Shown: piece after piece, positions 1-8,197 of the stretch
Layout of the letters: each line of letters starts with the position of its first letter
Numbering within the stretch: position 1 is the stretch's first letter
Source: Inquilinus limosus DSM 16000
Lineage (GTDB): Bacteria; Pseudomonadota; Alphaproteobacteria; DSM-16000; Inquilinaceae
DNA: 64,000 nt
Direction: 5' to 3'
Assembly: GCF_000423185.1 (NCBI RefSeq)
Contig: NZ_AUHM01000006.1
Span: 248,001-312,000, forward strand
Translations under genes and position numbers: made by a program
Notes under the pieces: generated by a model
The model's input: only the letters and a program-made list of their open reading frames with translations
What the model was told of the DNA's origin: nothing
Database searches by the model: none

Positions 1-2
1 TG

Positions 3-614
3 GCGCTGCTGCATCTCGAGCGCGGCGACCACGACCGGGTACTGTGCCTCTACGATGAGGAGGTGCGGCCGGAGCAAACCGATGATTTCCGCGACATGGC
101 CAATGCCGTGTCGCTGCTGTGGCGGCTGGAGCGCCTCGGCGTCGATGTCGGCGGCCGCTGGGCCGACCTGGCCGAGATCGCCCGCCGGCGCCGGGCCGAC
201 ACCACCCTGGTCTTCGCGACGCTGCACACGCTGATCGCGCTGCTGGCGCTCGGCGACCGGCCGGCGGCGGCGGAACTGGTGATGGCGCTGCAGGTCCGGG
301 CCCAGGGCAATGGCGACCAGGCCGGGGTCGCGGCCGGGATCGGCTTGCCCCTGGCCCGGGCCATCACCGGAATGGGGGCGGAGCAGGGGGCGCTCGACCG
401 CCTGGCCGCCGCCCTGCCGCAACTCGGCGGCAGCCGCGCGCAACGCGACCTCTTCGTCCTCGCCTTGGCCGAGGCCGCCACCCGGCGCGGCGACGCGCCT
501 GCGCTGCGGGCGATCCGCGATGCCCGCCGCCGCCTGAAGGCTGAGGACCGCCTGATCGCGGCGGTCGACGGCCGCGCCCTGTCTCCCACGGCCCGCCTCC
601 GGGCCCATCGCTGA
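3..614 (+). CDS. TTC38-like tetratricopeptide-repeat protein, C-terminal part
   Basis: The open frame enters from the left edge, so the N-terminus is missing; 203 residues up to the TGA at 612-614 are visible. The sequence is alanine- and leucine-rich helical repeat material. A block around 'RWADLAEIARRR' is followed by 'LHTLIALLALGDRPAAAELV', which is the helix-turn-helix pattern of the tetratricopeptide repeat protein 38 family as I recall it. No catalytic motif is seen, and such proteins are usually scaffolds of unknown role. The gene downstream starts only 20 bp later on the same strand, so the two may be cotranscribed. Family assignment is moderate; function is unknown. Confidence 0.6.
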   Translation, partial: ALLHLERGDHDRVLCLYDEEVRPEQTDDFRDMANAVSLLWRLERLGVDVGGRWADLAEIARRRRADTTLVFATLHTLIALLALGDRPAAAELVMALQVRAQGNGDQAGVAAGIGLPLARAITGMGAEQGALDRLAAALPQLGGSRAQRDLFVLALAEAATRRGDAPALRAIRDARRRLKAEDRLIAAVDGRALSPTARLRAHR

Positions 615-634
615 ACAGTCCTGGAGATCCCATC

Positions 635-1144
635 ATGACCATGACTCAGACCCAGGCCGCCACCGCGCCGCTGTTCCCGGCGCTAAGCGGCCGCCTCGTC
701 CCGACCATCCTTCTGGCCGGCATCGCGGCCGATCTGACCTGGGAGGTCTGGGCCCGCGGCATCACCCCGTTCCTGGTCGGCGGCCCGCTGGAGCCCGCCG
801 CCCTGGTGCAGTCCGTCTTCGGGTTCCAGAGCTGGACGGCGGCGGAGCTGATCCACGCCATCGTCGGCATCGTGTTCTATCCGATCGGCTACCTGTTCAT
901 CGCCCGGCCGCTGCAGCGCGCGATCCTGCCGAAGCTGCCCCTGGTGCTGACCGGCATCGGCTTCGGCATCGGGCTGTGGGTCTTCGCCCTCTACGTCATG
1001 GCGCATGTCTTCGCCGGGCTGCCGGCCTTCCTCGACTTCATCCCGCTGGCCTGGGCCTCGCTGGTCGGCCACGTCCTGTTCGGCCTGGCCGTCGCCTACG
1101 TCGTACGCTTCCGCGAGTCCCAACCCGCCGAAAGCGCCCTCTGA
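635..1144 (+). CDS. Small polytopic membrane protein, unknown function
   Basis: 169 residues. After a polar N-terminus there are about four hydrophobic segments, near residues 20-36, 72-90, 104-128 and 138-158, so an inner-membrane protein is likely. GGAG about 10 bp before the ATG serves as ribosome binding site. Its stop overlaps the start of the next gene (ATGA), which suggests translational coupling to the TPP enzyme. I do not recognise the family, and no metal or cofactor motif stands out apart from scattered histidines in the membrane segments (for example 'ELIHAIVG'). Confidence 0.75.
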   Translation: MTMTQTQAATAPLFPALSGRLVPTILLAGIAADLTWEVWARGITPFLVGGPLEPAALVQSVFGFQSWTAAELIHAIVGIVFYPIGYLFIARPLQRAILPKLPLVLTGIGFGIGLWVFALYVMAHVFAGLPAFLDFIPLAWASLVGHVLFGLAVAYVVRFRESQPAESAL

Positions 1145-2754
1145 TGACCCGCATCGCCGACACGATCGCCGCCACCCTGCAGGCCCATGGAGTCCGTCAC
1201 GCCTTCGGCATGCCGGGCGGCGAGGTCGTGACCCTGATCGACGGGCTGGAGGTGGCGGGAATCCGCTTCCACCTGGCGCGGCACGAGACGGCGGCGGCAA
1301 TCATGGCCGCCGGCGCCGCGTTGACCACCGCCACGCCGGGCCTGCTGGTCGCCACCGTCGGTCCCGGGCTGGCGAATGCGGTCAACGGCATCGCCGACGC
1401 GGCGCAGGAGCACGTGCCGCTGGTGGTGATCTCCGGCATCGTCGACCGGCCGACCCGCGCCCGCTACACCCACCAGGTGATCGACCACGCGGCCCTGCTG
1501 CGGCCGCTGGTCAAGGCCAGCTTCGAGGTCGAGCCCGAGAGCGCCGGCCCGACCGTCGCCCGGGCCCTCGCCGTCGCATCGGCCGAACCCATGGGACCGG
1601 TGCATCTCGACCTGTCGCCGGCGGTCGCGGCGATGCCCGACCCAGCGCCGCGCGTGGTCGCGCCGCCGGCGGTGCTGCGCCCGGCGATCGGCCCGCATGA
1701 TCCGGCGATCGCCGAACTGGCCGGCCGCATCTCGCAGGCGCGGCGGCCGCTGATCCTGGCCGGCTTCGAAGCGGTGCGGGCCGGCGCCGGGCCGGCGCTG
1801 CTGCGCTTGGCAGAACGGCTCGGCGCGCCTGTGGTCACCACCTACAAGGCCAAGGGGCTGGTGCCCGAGGATCATGCTCTCGCGCTCGGCGGAGCCGGCC
1901 TGTCGCCGACGGCGGATGCGATCCTGCTGCGCCTGTTCCATCAGACCGATCTGCTGCTGTTCGTCGGCTACGACCCGATCGAGATGCGGCTCGGCTGGCT
2001 CGACCCCGTCTCGGACCCCGACCGGATCGTCGAGATCACCGCCGTCCCGGCCGACCACGCCATGCATCATGCCGGCACGCGCCTGCTGGCCGATCCCGCG
2101 GCTGCCGTCGCCGCCCTGGCCGAGGCGGTTGGTCCCGGCGAGACCTGGACCGACGGGGAACCCGCCGGGGCCCGGGCAGCGCTGGCCGAACGCTTCGCCG
2201 CCCGGGCTGGGTGGAGCCCGCACGCCATCATCGAGACCCTGAACCGGTCGCTGGATGACGGCGATCTGGTCACCGTCGACGCCGGCGCCCACCGCATCCT
2301 CCTCTCCCAGAAATGGATCGCGCGGCGGCCGCTGTCGCTGCTGCAATCGGCCGGCTTCTGCACCATGGCCGCGGCGCTGCCGCTGGCGATCGGCGCCAAG
2401 GTCGCCGACCCGTCGCGCCGCGTCGTCGCGGTGATGGGCGACGGCGGGCTGGAGATGGGGATCGGCGAGCTCGCCACCCTGCGCGACCTCGGCCTGCCGG
2501 TCACCATCGTGCTGTTCCAGGATGAGAGCCTGGCGCTGATCGCGCTGAAGCAGAATTCGGCCGGGCTGGCGTCCCACGGGGTCGCCCTCGGCCTCACGGA
2601 TTTCGCCGCGGTCGCCGCCGGCTTCGGCGGCCATGGCCGCACGGTCGAGAGCACCGCCGAGCTGGAGGCCGAGCTGGCCGCCGCCCGGGACCGCGACCGC
2701 TTCACCCTGATCGCCTGCAGGTTCGACGCCGATGCATATCACCAGGCCTTCTGA
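1144..2754 (+). CDS. Thiamine-diphosphate-dependent enzyme, acetolactate synthase-like
   Basis: 536 residues from the ATG that overlaps the preceding stop; the frame is open further upstream, but that part lies inside the preceding gene. The three-domain layout of the acetolactate synthase/benzoylformate decarboxylase family is visible: an N-terminal Pyr domain with the activating glutamate in 'RHETAAA' (E48), a central FAD/NAD-like domain, and a C-terminal PP domain with the GDGG diphosphate/Mg motif near residue 432. The usual NN further on in that motif is replaced ('FQDESLALI'), so the exact substrate is uncertain. No regulatory subunit gene (ilvH) is adjacent, which argues against a housekeeping IlvB. 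A decarboxylase or carboligase on a 2-keto acid is the safest reading. Confidence 0.85.
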   Translation: MTRIADTIAATLQAHGVRHAFGMPGGEVVTLIDGLEVAGIRFHLARHETAAAIMAAGAALTTATPGLLVATVGPGLANAVNGIADAAQEHVPLVVISGIVDRPTRARYTHQVIDHAALLRPLVKASFEVEPESAGPTVARALAVASAEPMGPVHLDLSPAVAAMPDPAPRVVAPPAVLRPAIGPHDPAIAELAGRISQARRPLILAGFEAVRAGAGPALLRLAERLGAPVVTTYKAKGLVPEDHALALGGAGLSPTADAILLRLFHQTDLLLFVGYDPIEMRLGWLDPVSDPDRIVEITAVPADHAMHHAGTRLLADPAAAVAALAEAVGPGETWTDGEPAGARAALAERFAARAGWSPHAIIETLNRSLDDGDLVTVDAGAHRILLSQKWIARRPLSLLQSAGFCTMAAALPLAIGAKVADPSRRVVAVMGDGGLEMGIGELATLRDLGLPVTIVLFQDESLALIALKQNSAGLASHGVALGLTDFAAVAAGFGGHGRTVESTAELEAELAAARDRDRFTLIACRFDADAYHQAF

Positions 2755-3964
2755 GCCGGCGGCGCGCGAAGCGCTGTCCAGCGTCGCTGCGGCCAAGCCC
2801 GGGCGCGACCCGCGGCTGGACGTCTTCCGCGGCCTCGGGATGCTGATCATCCTGACCGCGCATATCCCGGAGAACTCCTGGATCCTGTGGATCCCGGCGC
2901 GTTTCGGCTTCTCCGACGCGACCGAGATATTCGTGTTCCTGTCCGGCATGGCCTCGGCCATCGCCTTCGGCCGGGTGTTCGATCGCGACGGCTTCGCCCG
3001 CGGCACCGGCCGGGTCGCCCGCCGGGTCTGGCAGATCTATTGGATCCATGTCGCGGTCTTCGTCGTCATCGCCGCGCTGGCGGCGGCGGCCGGCACCCGC
3101 CCGGGCGGCGAGAGCTACATCGTCGAGCTGAACCTGCCGCACTTCTTCGCCGACCCCGTCGGCCTGCTGCCGCGGTTCCTGATCCTGGCCTATGTGCCGA
3201 ACTATTTCGACATCCTGCCGATGTACCTGGTCATCCTGGCGCTGATGCCGGCGATGATCCTGGCCGAGCGGCTGCACAAGGCGCTCCCCTTCGTGCTGAT
3301 GGCCGCGATCTGGGGCTTGGCCCAGGCGCATCTTCTGGACCTGCCGGCCGAGCCCTGGTCGGACCGCGTCTGGTTCTTCAACCCCTTCGGCTGGCAGCTG
3401 CTGTTCTATCTCGGCTTCTTCCTGATGCGCGGCACGCTGCCGGCGCCGGGCTTCAGCTGGACCCTGATCGTCGTGGCCATCGCTTTCGTCCTGGCGACCG
3501 TGCCCTTCGCCTATTATCGGATCCTCGAGGCCTCGCCCTTCTTCGGCAGCTGGGCCCATGCGCTGGCGCCGCTGACCGACAAGACCCGTTTCGGCCTGCT
3601 GCGCCTGGTGCATTTCCTGGCGCTGGCCGTCCTGGCGATGCAGTTGGCAGGTCCCGGCGGCCGGCGGTTGAAGGGGCCGCTGGTCGCCGTCGTCTCCAAG
3701 GTCGGGCAGCAGACGCTCGCGGTCTTCGTCACCGGCATGGTCGTGGCCCAGCTGCTGGGCATGGCGCTGGACCATACCGGCCGCAGCGGCCTCGCCGTCG
3801 CCGCCGCGAACATCGCCGGTTTCGCCGCGCTGGTCGCGGTCGCCTATGCCGTCGCCTGGTTCAAGGGCGGGACCGGTCCCGACCCGGCCCGCCAGGACCG
3901 GCGCATCCGCGACATGGAGCAGGAGCTGGCCCGGCAGCGCGCGACCGCGCTGCTGGCCCAGTGA
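2732..3964 (+). CDS. OpgC-family membrane protein
   Basis: 410 residues with about ten hydrophobic segments. The N-terminus contains 'RDPRLDVFRGLGMLIIL' followed by 'AHIPENSW', the characteristic opening of OpgC proteins, which belong to the membrane acyltransferase-3 superfamily and in model species succinylate periplasmic glucans. The start overlaps the preceding TPP gene by 23 bp in another frame, and an internal start after the overlap is possible. The C-terminal tail (from about residue 380) is charged and probably cytoplasmic. No glucan synthase (opgG/H) is nearby, so the acceptor molecule is not indicated by context. Confidence 0.85.
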   Translation: MHITRPSEPAAREALSSVAAAKPGRDPRLDVFRGLGMLIILTAHIPENSWILWIPARFGFSDATEIFVFLSGMASAIAFGRVFDRDGFARGTGRVARRVWQIYWIHVAVFVVIAALAAAAGTRPGGESYIVELNLPHFFADPVGLLPRFLILAYVPNYFDILPMYLVILALMPAMILAERLHKALPFVLMAAIWGLAQAHLLDLPAEPWSDRVWFFNPFGWQLLFYLGFFLMRGTLPAPGFSWTLIVVAIAFVLATVPFAYYRILEASPFFGSWAHALAPLTDKTRFGLLRLVHFLALAVLAMQLAGPGGRRLKGPLVAVVSKVGQQTLAVFVTGMVVAQLLGMALDHTGRSGLAVAAANIAGFAALVAVAYAVAWFKGGTGPDPARQDRRIRDMEQELARQRATALLAQ

Positions 3965-3997
3965 CCCCCCGATCCGCAACCACGAAAGGAGCTTGTC

Positions 3998-4471
3998 ATG
4001 ATCCGTCGAACCGTGCTGGCGCTGGCCGCCCTGGCCTGCATCGCGCCGGCGATCCCGGCCGCCCGGGCTGAGGCGCCGCGCCCGGTCAACACCCTGGGCT
4101 CGACCGACTCCGTCGCGATCCGCGGCTACGATCCGGTCGCCTATTTCCGCGAGGGCGCGCCGCGGCAGGGCAAGCCTGAGTTCGCGGTCCAGCACGACAG
4201 CGCCACCTGGTGGTTCGCCAGCGCCGAGAACAAGGCGCAGTTCGAGAGCGATCCTCAGAAATACCTGCCGGCCTTCGGCGGCTTCTGCGCCTATGGCACG
4301 TCCCAGGGCTATCTGGTGAAGGTCGAGCCCGAGGCCTGGTCGATCGTCGACGGGCGGCTCTATCTCAACTACGACCTCGGCGTCCGCGAGATGTGGCTGA
4401 AGGACACCAAGGGGTATATCGAGAAGGCCAATTCGAACTGGCCCGGCCTCGACCACGGCGACATCAAATGA
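3998..4471 (+). CDS. Exported YHS-domain protein
   Basis: 157 residues. A clear Sec signal peptide occupies residues 1-24 ('LALAALACIAPAIPAARA'). The mature part has 'GYDPVAYF' and 'FGGFCAYGTSQGY', the hallmarks of periplasmic YHS-domain proteins, which are thought to bind metal or heme and are often found near redox proteins. AAAGGAG precedes the ATG by 8 bp, a strong ribosome binding site. It follows the OpgC gene by 33 bp on the same strand. Downstream is a convergent gene whose stop is 34 bp away. Confidence 0.85.
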   Translation: MIRRTVLALAALACIAPAIPAARAEAPRPVNTLGSTDSVAIRGYDPVAYFREGAPRQGKPEFAVQHDSATWWFASAENKAQFESDPQKYLPAFGGFCAYGTSQGYLVKVEPEAWSIVDGRLYLNYDLGVREMWLKDTKGYIEKANSNWPGLDHGDIK

Positions 4472-4504
4472 CGGGACTCGGGGGGCGGTGCCGGCGCGCC
4501 GCCT
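4472..4504. terminator. Possible shared hairpin between convergent genes
   Basis: The 33 bp between two convergent stops hold a GC-rich imperfect hairpin with GGCGG and CCGCC arms around 4480-4500. There is no T-run. It may serve both strands, but support is weak. Confidence 0.3.
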
Positions 4505-4879
4505 CTAGGGGGTGAGGACGCGTGCGCCGGCCGGGCCGGTGAGCTTCAATTCCGCCGCATTCGCGGTGCTCCTCAACTCGACCGTCGGGTTCGAGCCTGC
4601 GTCCATCAGCAGGAGACCGGTTCCGCCCTCGTTCGAGGCGCCGTATTTCGACCGGATCTCGCCCTGGCCGCTGTAGAGGCGGATTCCGCCGCCGCCATTC
4701 TCCTGGACATAGAGCTGCAGCCGCATTTCGCCGCGCTCGTCGACGATGTCGATCACCCGCGCCCGGATGTGGTCCTGCACCTCGGGCCGAGCCTGCGACC
4801 GGGCGCCGGTCCAGGCCAGCGCGCAGATCGTGGCCACATTCAGCGCGACGAGAACGGGCACGGGCCGAAGGATGGGCAT
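4505..4879 (-). CDS. Hypothetical membrane-anchored or exported small protein
   Basis: 124 residues from the ATG at 4879, chosen because it opens a hydrophobic segment (residues 6-24) typical of a signal anchor. The remainder is a beta-rich domain with repeated short strands such as 'MRLQLYVQENGGGGIRLYSG' and 'LKLTGPAGARVLTP', which resembles the protein family that carries strings of small beta turns, but I cannot name it. It follows the anti-sigma gene by 17 bp in the same direction, so it is probably the third gene of the sigma operon. Confidence 0.7.
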   Translation of the reverse strand: MPILRPVPVLVALNVATICALAWTGARSQARPEVQDHIRARVIDIVDERGEMRLQLYVQENGGGGIRLYSGQGEIRSKYGASNEGGTGLLLMDAGSNPTVELRSTANAAELKLTGPAGARVLTP

Positions 4880-4896
4880 GGCACGCCTCCCTGGGG

Positions 4897-5664
4897 TCAG
4901 AGCAGGGCCTGGAGCTCTCGCAGCTCGCCCTCGTTGAGGTCGGACACAGCCCAGTACGACATGCCGGCCCGGCTCCAGCCCAGCAGGTTGAAACCGTCGA
5001 CCCTGGCCGAAACGGGCGCGGCCGGGCGGTCGTCCGACGGCCAGAGGAACACCGTGATCTGGTGCAGGCGCCGCCGGTAGACGAGGGCGGCGACACGCCG
5101 GCCGTCGACATAGTCGAGCCGCCCGCCGACCAACTGGAAGCCTTCGCCCGACAGGTCCTTGACCACGGGCGAATAGTCCAGACGCCCGGCATACCACGGC
5201 TTGACCGTATGGGTGTCGGCCGACGCGACCTGGACCGGATCATCCTGCAGCAGCGACCGGACATGGGCGGCCAGCACGTCGCGCGACACGGCGGCCTCTC
5301 CCTCGCTCCGCTGCATCCACCAGGCGGTGCCCGCGACCGAAAGCATGCAGGCGAGCAAGATGACCGCGGCGCGGCGCAGGTAAGGGGACAGGCTCCGCAC
5401 GACGCGGTCGACAACGGTGCCGCGCAGGTCGGGCCGGGCCTCCTCCATTTCCATCGCCAGCCGCGCCGACACCCGGTCCAGCAGCTTCGGCGGCGCCGGC
5501 TCGCGAGCCTGCTGCAGGTGGCGGCGCAGCCGCAGCAGCTCGTCGCGGGTGCGGCCGCAGTCCGGGCAGCCGGCGGCATGAGCCGAGACCGCCTCCCGCT
5601 CGTCCGGCGGCAGCTCGCCGTCGACCAGAAGGGCGATGCGGTCGCGGGCCTGGTCACAGCGCAT
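4897..5664 (-). CDS. Zinc-finger (ZAS-type) transmembrane anti-sigma factor
   Basis: 255 residues from the ATG at 5664, which overlaps the end of the sigma gene by 11 bp and begins 'MRCDQARDRIALLVDGELPP', the usual opening of this class. The ZAS motif HxxxCxxC is present as 'HAAGCPDC' near residues 28-35. A single transmembrane helix follows near residues 97-115 ('AAVILLACMLSVAGTAWW'). The C-terminal part is predicted to be periplasmic and would sense the signal. It should sequester the ECF sigma factor encoded immediately upstream until released. Family role is established; the inducing stress is unknown. Confidence 0.9.
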   Translation of the reverse strand: MRCDQARDRIALLVDGELPPDEREAVSAHAAGCPDCGRTRDELLRLRRHLQQAREPAPPKLLDRVSARLAMEMEEARPDLRGTVVDRVVRSLSPYLRRAAVILLACMLSVAGTAWWMQRSEGEAAVSRDVLAAHVRSLLQDDPVQVASADTHTVKPWYAGRLDYSPVVKDLSGEGFQLVGGRLDYVDGRRVAALVYRRRLHQITVFLWPSDDRPAAPVSARVDGFNLLGWSRAGMSYWAVSDLNEGELRELQALL

Positions 5665-6214
5665 TCCGGCTCTCCTGCGCGAGCAGCGGCCGCAGCCGGT
5701 CCCGCAGCTGGTCGCGCGCACGGGCCAGGCGCGACATCACGGTTCCGATCGGAACGCCCGTCACGTCGGCGATCTGCTGATAGGTCATGCCTTCGAATTC
5801 CCTGAGGACGATCACCTCCCGGAAGATCGGCGGCAGCTCCGCCAGGGCGCTGCGCACCAGCCTCTGATCGGCCCGGCTCAGCAGCTGCTCCTCGGCGGAC
5901 GGATGTTCGCTCGCCACCTCCAGCACGCGGTCGTCCTCGTCGTCCCGGTGCGGCAGCGCACTGTCGAAGGAGATCACATTGGCGGTCCGCTTCCGCGCCG
6001 ACAGCCAGCGATAGGCGACGTTGCGCACGATCGTCAGCAGCCACGGCCTGATGTCCTCGCCGGCCAGCCCGTCATAGGCCCGAAAGGCGCGGAGATAGGC
6101 GTCCTGCACCACGTCCTGGGCGTCGTCGCGGTCCCGCAGCAGCCAGTAGGCGAGGTTGTAGGCGGCATCCAGATGCGCGAGCGACAGCCGTTCGAAATCC
6201 CGGGGCGCGGCCAT
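5654..6214 (-). CDS. ECF sigma factor (RpoE-like)
   Basis: 186 residues. Region 2 is seen at 'DAQDVVQDAYLRAFR' and 'RPWLLTIVRNVAYRWL', and region 4 at 'LPPIFREVIVLREFEGMTY' followed by the helix-turn-helix 'IADVTGVPIGTVMSRLAR'. The sequence style resembles the ECF26-like groups of alphaproteobacteria, though I cannot confirm the group. It is cotranscribed and overlapping with a ZAS anti-sigma gene. The inverted GGGAATAAA repeat upstream offers a target for autoregulation and for activation of the divergent hydrolase gene. Confidence 0.92.
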   Translation of the reverse strand: MAAPRDFERLSLAHLDAAYNLAYWLLRDRDDAQDVVQDAYLRAFRAYDGLAGEDIRPWLLTIVRNVAYRWLSARKRTANVISFDSALPHRDDEDDRVLEVASEHPSAEEQLLSRADQRLVRSALAELPPIFREVIVLREFEGMTYQQIADVTGVPIGTVMSRLARARDQLRDRLRPLLAQESRNAL

Positions 6215-6266
6215 GCGGTCAGCCTAAGCGAATTGGCTCCTCGGGTATCGATCCCGATCGGCGCCG

Positions 6267-6296
6267 GTTTATTCCCGCCGCGCGTCGGGAATAAAC
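6267..6296. promoter_or_regulatory. Inverted repeat with two divergent ECF-type -35 elements
   Basis: Two 11-bp arms, GTTTATTCCCG at 6267-6277 and CGGGAATAAAC at 6286-6296, are perfect complements separated by 8 bp. Read outward, each arm is a GGGAATAAA-like ECF -35 element, one facing the sigma gene (start 6214) and one facing the MBL hydrolase (start 6352). Distances of about 55 bp to each start codon fit promoters with short leaders. The -10 elements are less clear; TCGATAC occurs at a suitable distance on the minus strand. Confidence 0.6.
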
Positions 6297-6351
6297 GCGA
6301 CCCCGGCCGGATCTCCTCGGCAGGTGCTCCCCTCATCGATGGAGAGATCCG

Positions 6352-7311
6352 ATGCCCGGTCCGTCCCGCCGTGACTTCGTCCTGTCGTCAGCCTTCGCCG
6401 CGGCCTTCGGGTTCGGCACCAGGCTCGCCGTCCCCGCTGCCTTCGCGCAGGCGCCCGACGCACCCTTCCACAGATACAGGGTCGGCTCGGTCGAGGTGAC
6501 GGCCCTCTATGACGGGATGTGGGCGAAGCCGCATGACCGCGCCTTCATCAAGAACGCCTCGGTCGAGGAGACGAAAGAGGCGCTGGGCAAGGCCGGGCTG
6601 CCGACCGACCACGTCCCCATCCCCCTGACCGTGGTCGTGCTCACCATCGATGGCCGGCACGTCATGGTCGATGCCGGCTCGGGCGGCCAATGGCAGCCGA
6701 CCGCGCAGGGCGTGCTCGGCCCCATGGCGGCGGCGGGCATCGATCCCGCCAGGATCGGCACCATCCTGATCTCGCATTTCCATCCCGACCACATCTCGGG
6801 GCTGATGGAGAAGGGCACCAACAAGCCGGTCTTTCCGGACGCCGAGCTGGTGGTGAACGCCGCCGAATACAGATGGTGGACCGAGCCCGGGCGGGTCGAG
6901 AAGCTGCCGGAAGCGCGCCGGCCGCTGGGCCAGCGCATCAACGCCGTCTTCCCGGCCTGGAAGAACTTCACCCTGGTGGAGGAGGAGACGGAGGTCGCGC
7001 CGGGCGTCCGTCTGGTGAAGGCGCCGGGCCACACGCCCGGCCACTCCGCTTTCCTGCTGTCCTCGGGCGGTGAGCAGCTTCTGATCTCGAACGACATGGC
7101 CTATGTGCCGGCGCTGCTGGCGCCGCATCCGGAGTGGCAGGGCGCCTACGACCAGGACGGGCCGCTGGCGGTCCAGACCCGCCGGACGTTGCTCGACCGC
7201 GCGATCGCCGACAGGATGCGGGTCTGCGGCGCGCATTTCCCGTTTCCCGGCTCCGGCCGCTTCGCCAGGGACGGCGCCGTCTATGCTTTCGTCCCGGACA
7301 CGGTCGCCTGA
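6352..7311 (+). CDS. Exported metallo-beta-lactamase-fold hydrolase
   Basis: 319 residues with a Tat-type signal: 'SRRDFVLSS' then a hydrophobic stretch ending near 'AFAQA' (residue 34). The metal motif HxHxDH is intact as 'SHFHPDH' (H142, H144, D146, H147), and 'GHTPGHS' near residue 226 and 'SNDMAY' supply further ligands. The family includes lactonases, thiol-ester hydrolases and sulfur dioxygenases; substrate cannot be set from sequence. GGAGAG lies 6 bp before the ATG. Its promoter region is shared with the divergent ECF sigma gene, so it is a likely target of that sigma factor. Confidence 0.88.
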   Translation: MPGPSRRDFVLSSAFAAAFGFGTRLAVPAAFAQAPDAPFHRYRVGSVEVTALYDGMWAKPHDRAFIKNASVEETKEALGKAGLPTDHVPIPLTVVVLTIDGRHVMVDAGSGGQWQPTAQGVLGPMAAAGIDPARIGTILISHFHPDHISGLMEKGTNKPVFPDAELVVNAAEYRWWTEPGRVEKLPEARRPLGQRINAVFPAWKNFTLVEEETEVAPGVRLVKAPGHTPGHSAFLLSSGGEQLLISNDMAYVPALLAPHPEWQGAYDQDGPLAVQTRRTLLDRAIADRMRVCGAHFPFPGSGRFARDGAVYAFVPDTVA

Positions 7312-7323
7312 AAGGAGCCGACG

Positions 7324-7773
7324 ATGAAAACCTTGCGCTCGCTCGTGCTGGCCGCGCTACTCGCCGCCGCGTCGCCGGCGCTGGCGGTCGACAGAAACTT
7401 TTCGACCGACGCGCCGGACCTCGACGGCATCCGCGACAAGATCGAGGCGGCCGATTTTCGTGGTGCCATCGCCGACCTAAACGCCCTGATCGACGACGGC
7501 GTCCAGCACGCCGACGTCTACAACCTGATGGGGTTCAGCCTGCGCAAGAGCGGCGACACCAAAGCAGCGATGAGCTTCTATCAGAAGGCCCTGGAATACG
7601 ATCCCGACCACAAGGGTGCGCTCGAATATTCCGGCGAGCTCTACCTGCAGCTCGGCGACGTGGCCAAGGCTCGCGAGAATGAGGCCAAACTGAAAGCACT
7701 GTGCCCGCAGGGCTGCGAGGAACTCGCCGACCTGCAGCAGGCGATAGAACAGGCAGCGGCGAAGTCGCGGTGA
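7324..7773 (+). CDS. Exported TPR-repeat protein
   Basis: 149 residues with a Sec signal peptide (residues 1-21, 'LVLAALLAAASPALA'). Two to three TPR units follow, clearest in 'VYNLMGFSLRKSGDTKAAM' and 'ALEYDPDHKGALEYSGELY'. There is a cysteine pair near the end ('LCPQGCEEL'). AAAGGAG precedes the ATG at good spacing, and the gene lies 12 bp after the MBL hydrolase, so both are probably one operon under ECF control. A periplasmic adaptor role is a guess from the TPR fold. Confidence 0.85.
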   Translation: MKTLRSLVLAALLAAASPALAVDRNFSTDAPDLDGIRDKIEAADFRGAIADLNALIDDGVQHADVYNLMGFSLRKSGDTKAAMSFYQKALEYDPDHKGALEYSGELYLQLGDVAKARENEAKLKALCPQGCEELADLQQAIEQAAAKSR

Positions 7774-8174
7774 CGAGCCGGCGAGGCCTGGAGGACGGCG
7801 GCGAGCTCGCCGGCCGTGTGCTGCTGGGGCTGCTGTTCGTGCTGGAGGGGCTCGGCAAGCTCGGCGCCTACGACGCCGCGGCGGGCTACATGGCCGTCTT
7901 TGGCATGCCGCCTCTGCTGCTGCCGGCGGCCATCGTCGTGGAGCTCGGCGCCGGGTTGCTGGTGATCATCGGCTGGCACACCCGCATTGCCGCCGTCGCC
8001 CTGGCGGCGTTCTGCACCGTCGCCGCCGTGGTCTTCCATACCCGGTTCGGCGACCACAGCCAGCTGATCCATTTCGAGAAGGACATGGCCCTGGCCGGCG
8101 CGTTCCTGATCCTCTCGGCCCGCGGCGCCGGGCGCGTCTCGCTGGATGCGTGGCGCGCCGGCCGGCGGCAGTGA
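7770..8174 (+). CDS. DoxX-family membrane protein
   Basis: 134 residues from the GTG at 7770, which overlaps the preceding stop (GTGA). Four hydrophobic segments are visible, and 'RVLLGLLFVLEGLGKLG' near the start with 'LVIIGWHTRIAAVALAAF' in the middle are typical of DoxX proteins, small quinone-linked or thiol-redox membrane proteins. Its place after two exported proteins under an ECF sigma factor fits a redox or envelope-stress module. An upstream ATG at 7701 would extend it into the TPR gene and is less likely. Confidence 0.82.
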   Translation: MTSRRGLEDGGELAGRVLLGLLFVLEGLGKLGAYDAAAGYMAVFGMPPLLLPAAIVVELGAGLLVIIGWHTRIAAVALAAFCTVAAVVFHTRFGDHSQLIHFEKDMALAGAFLILSARGAGRVSLDAWRAGRRQ

Positions 8175-8197
8175 CGGCGAGGCCGTCGGAACCCGCC

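Noticed and set aside
976-1143. Upstream extension of the TPP-enzyme frame
   Set aside because: It lies inside the membrane-protein gene, and the coupled ATG at 1144 gives the normal family N-terminus.
2702-4456. Long antisense frame of 584 codons over the OpgC and YHS genes
   Set aside because: High G+C gives long open frames on the opposite strand. The plus-strand frames have signal peptides, membrane segments and known motifs; the antisense one is rich in Gln, Arg and Gly without any domain.
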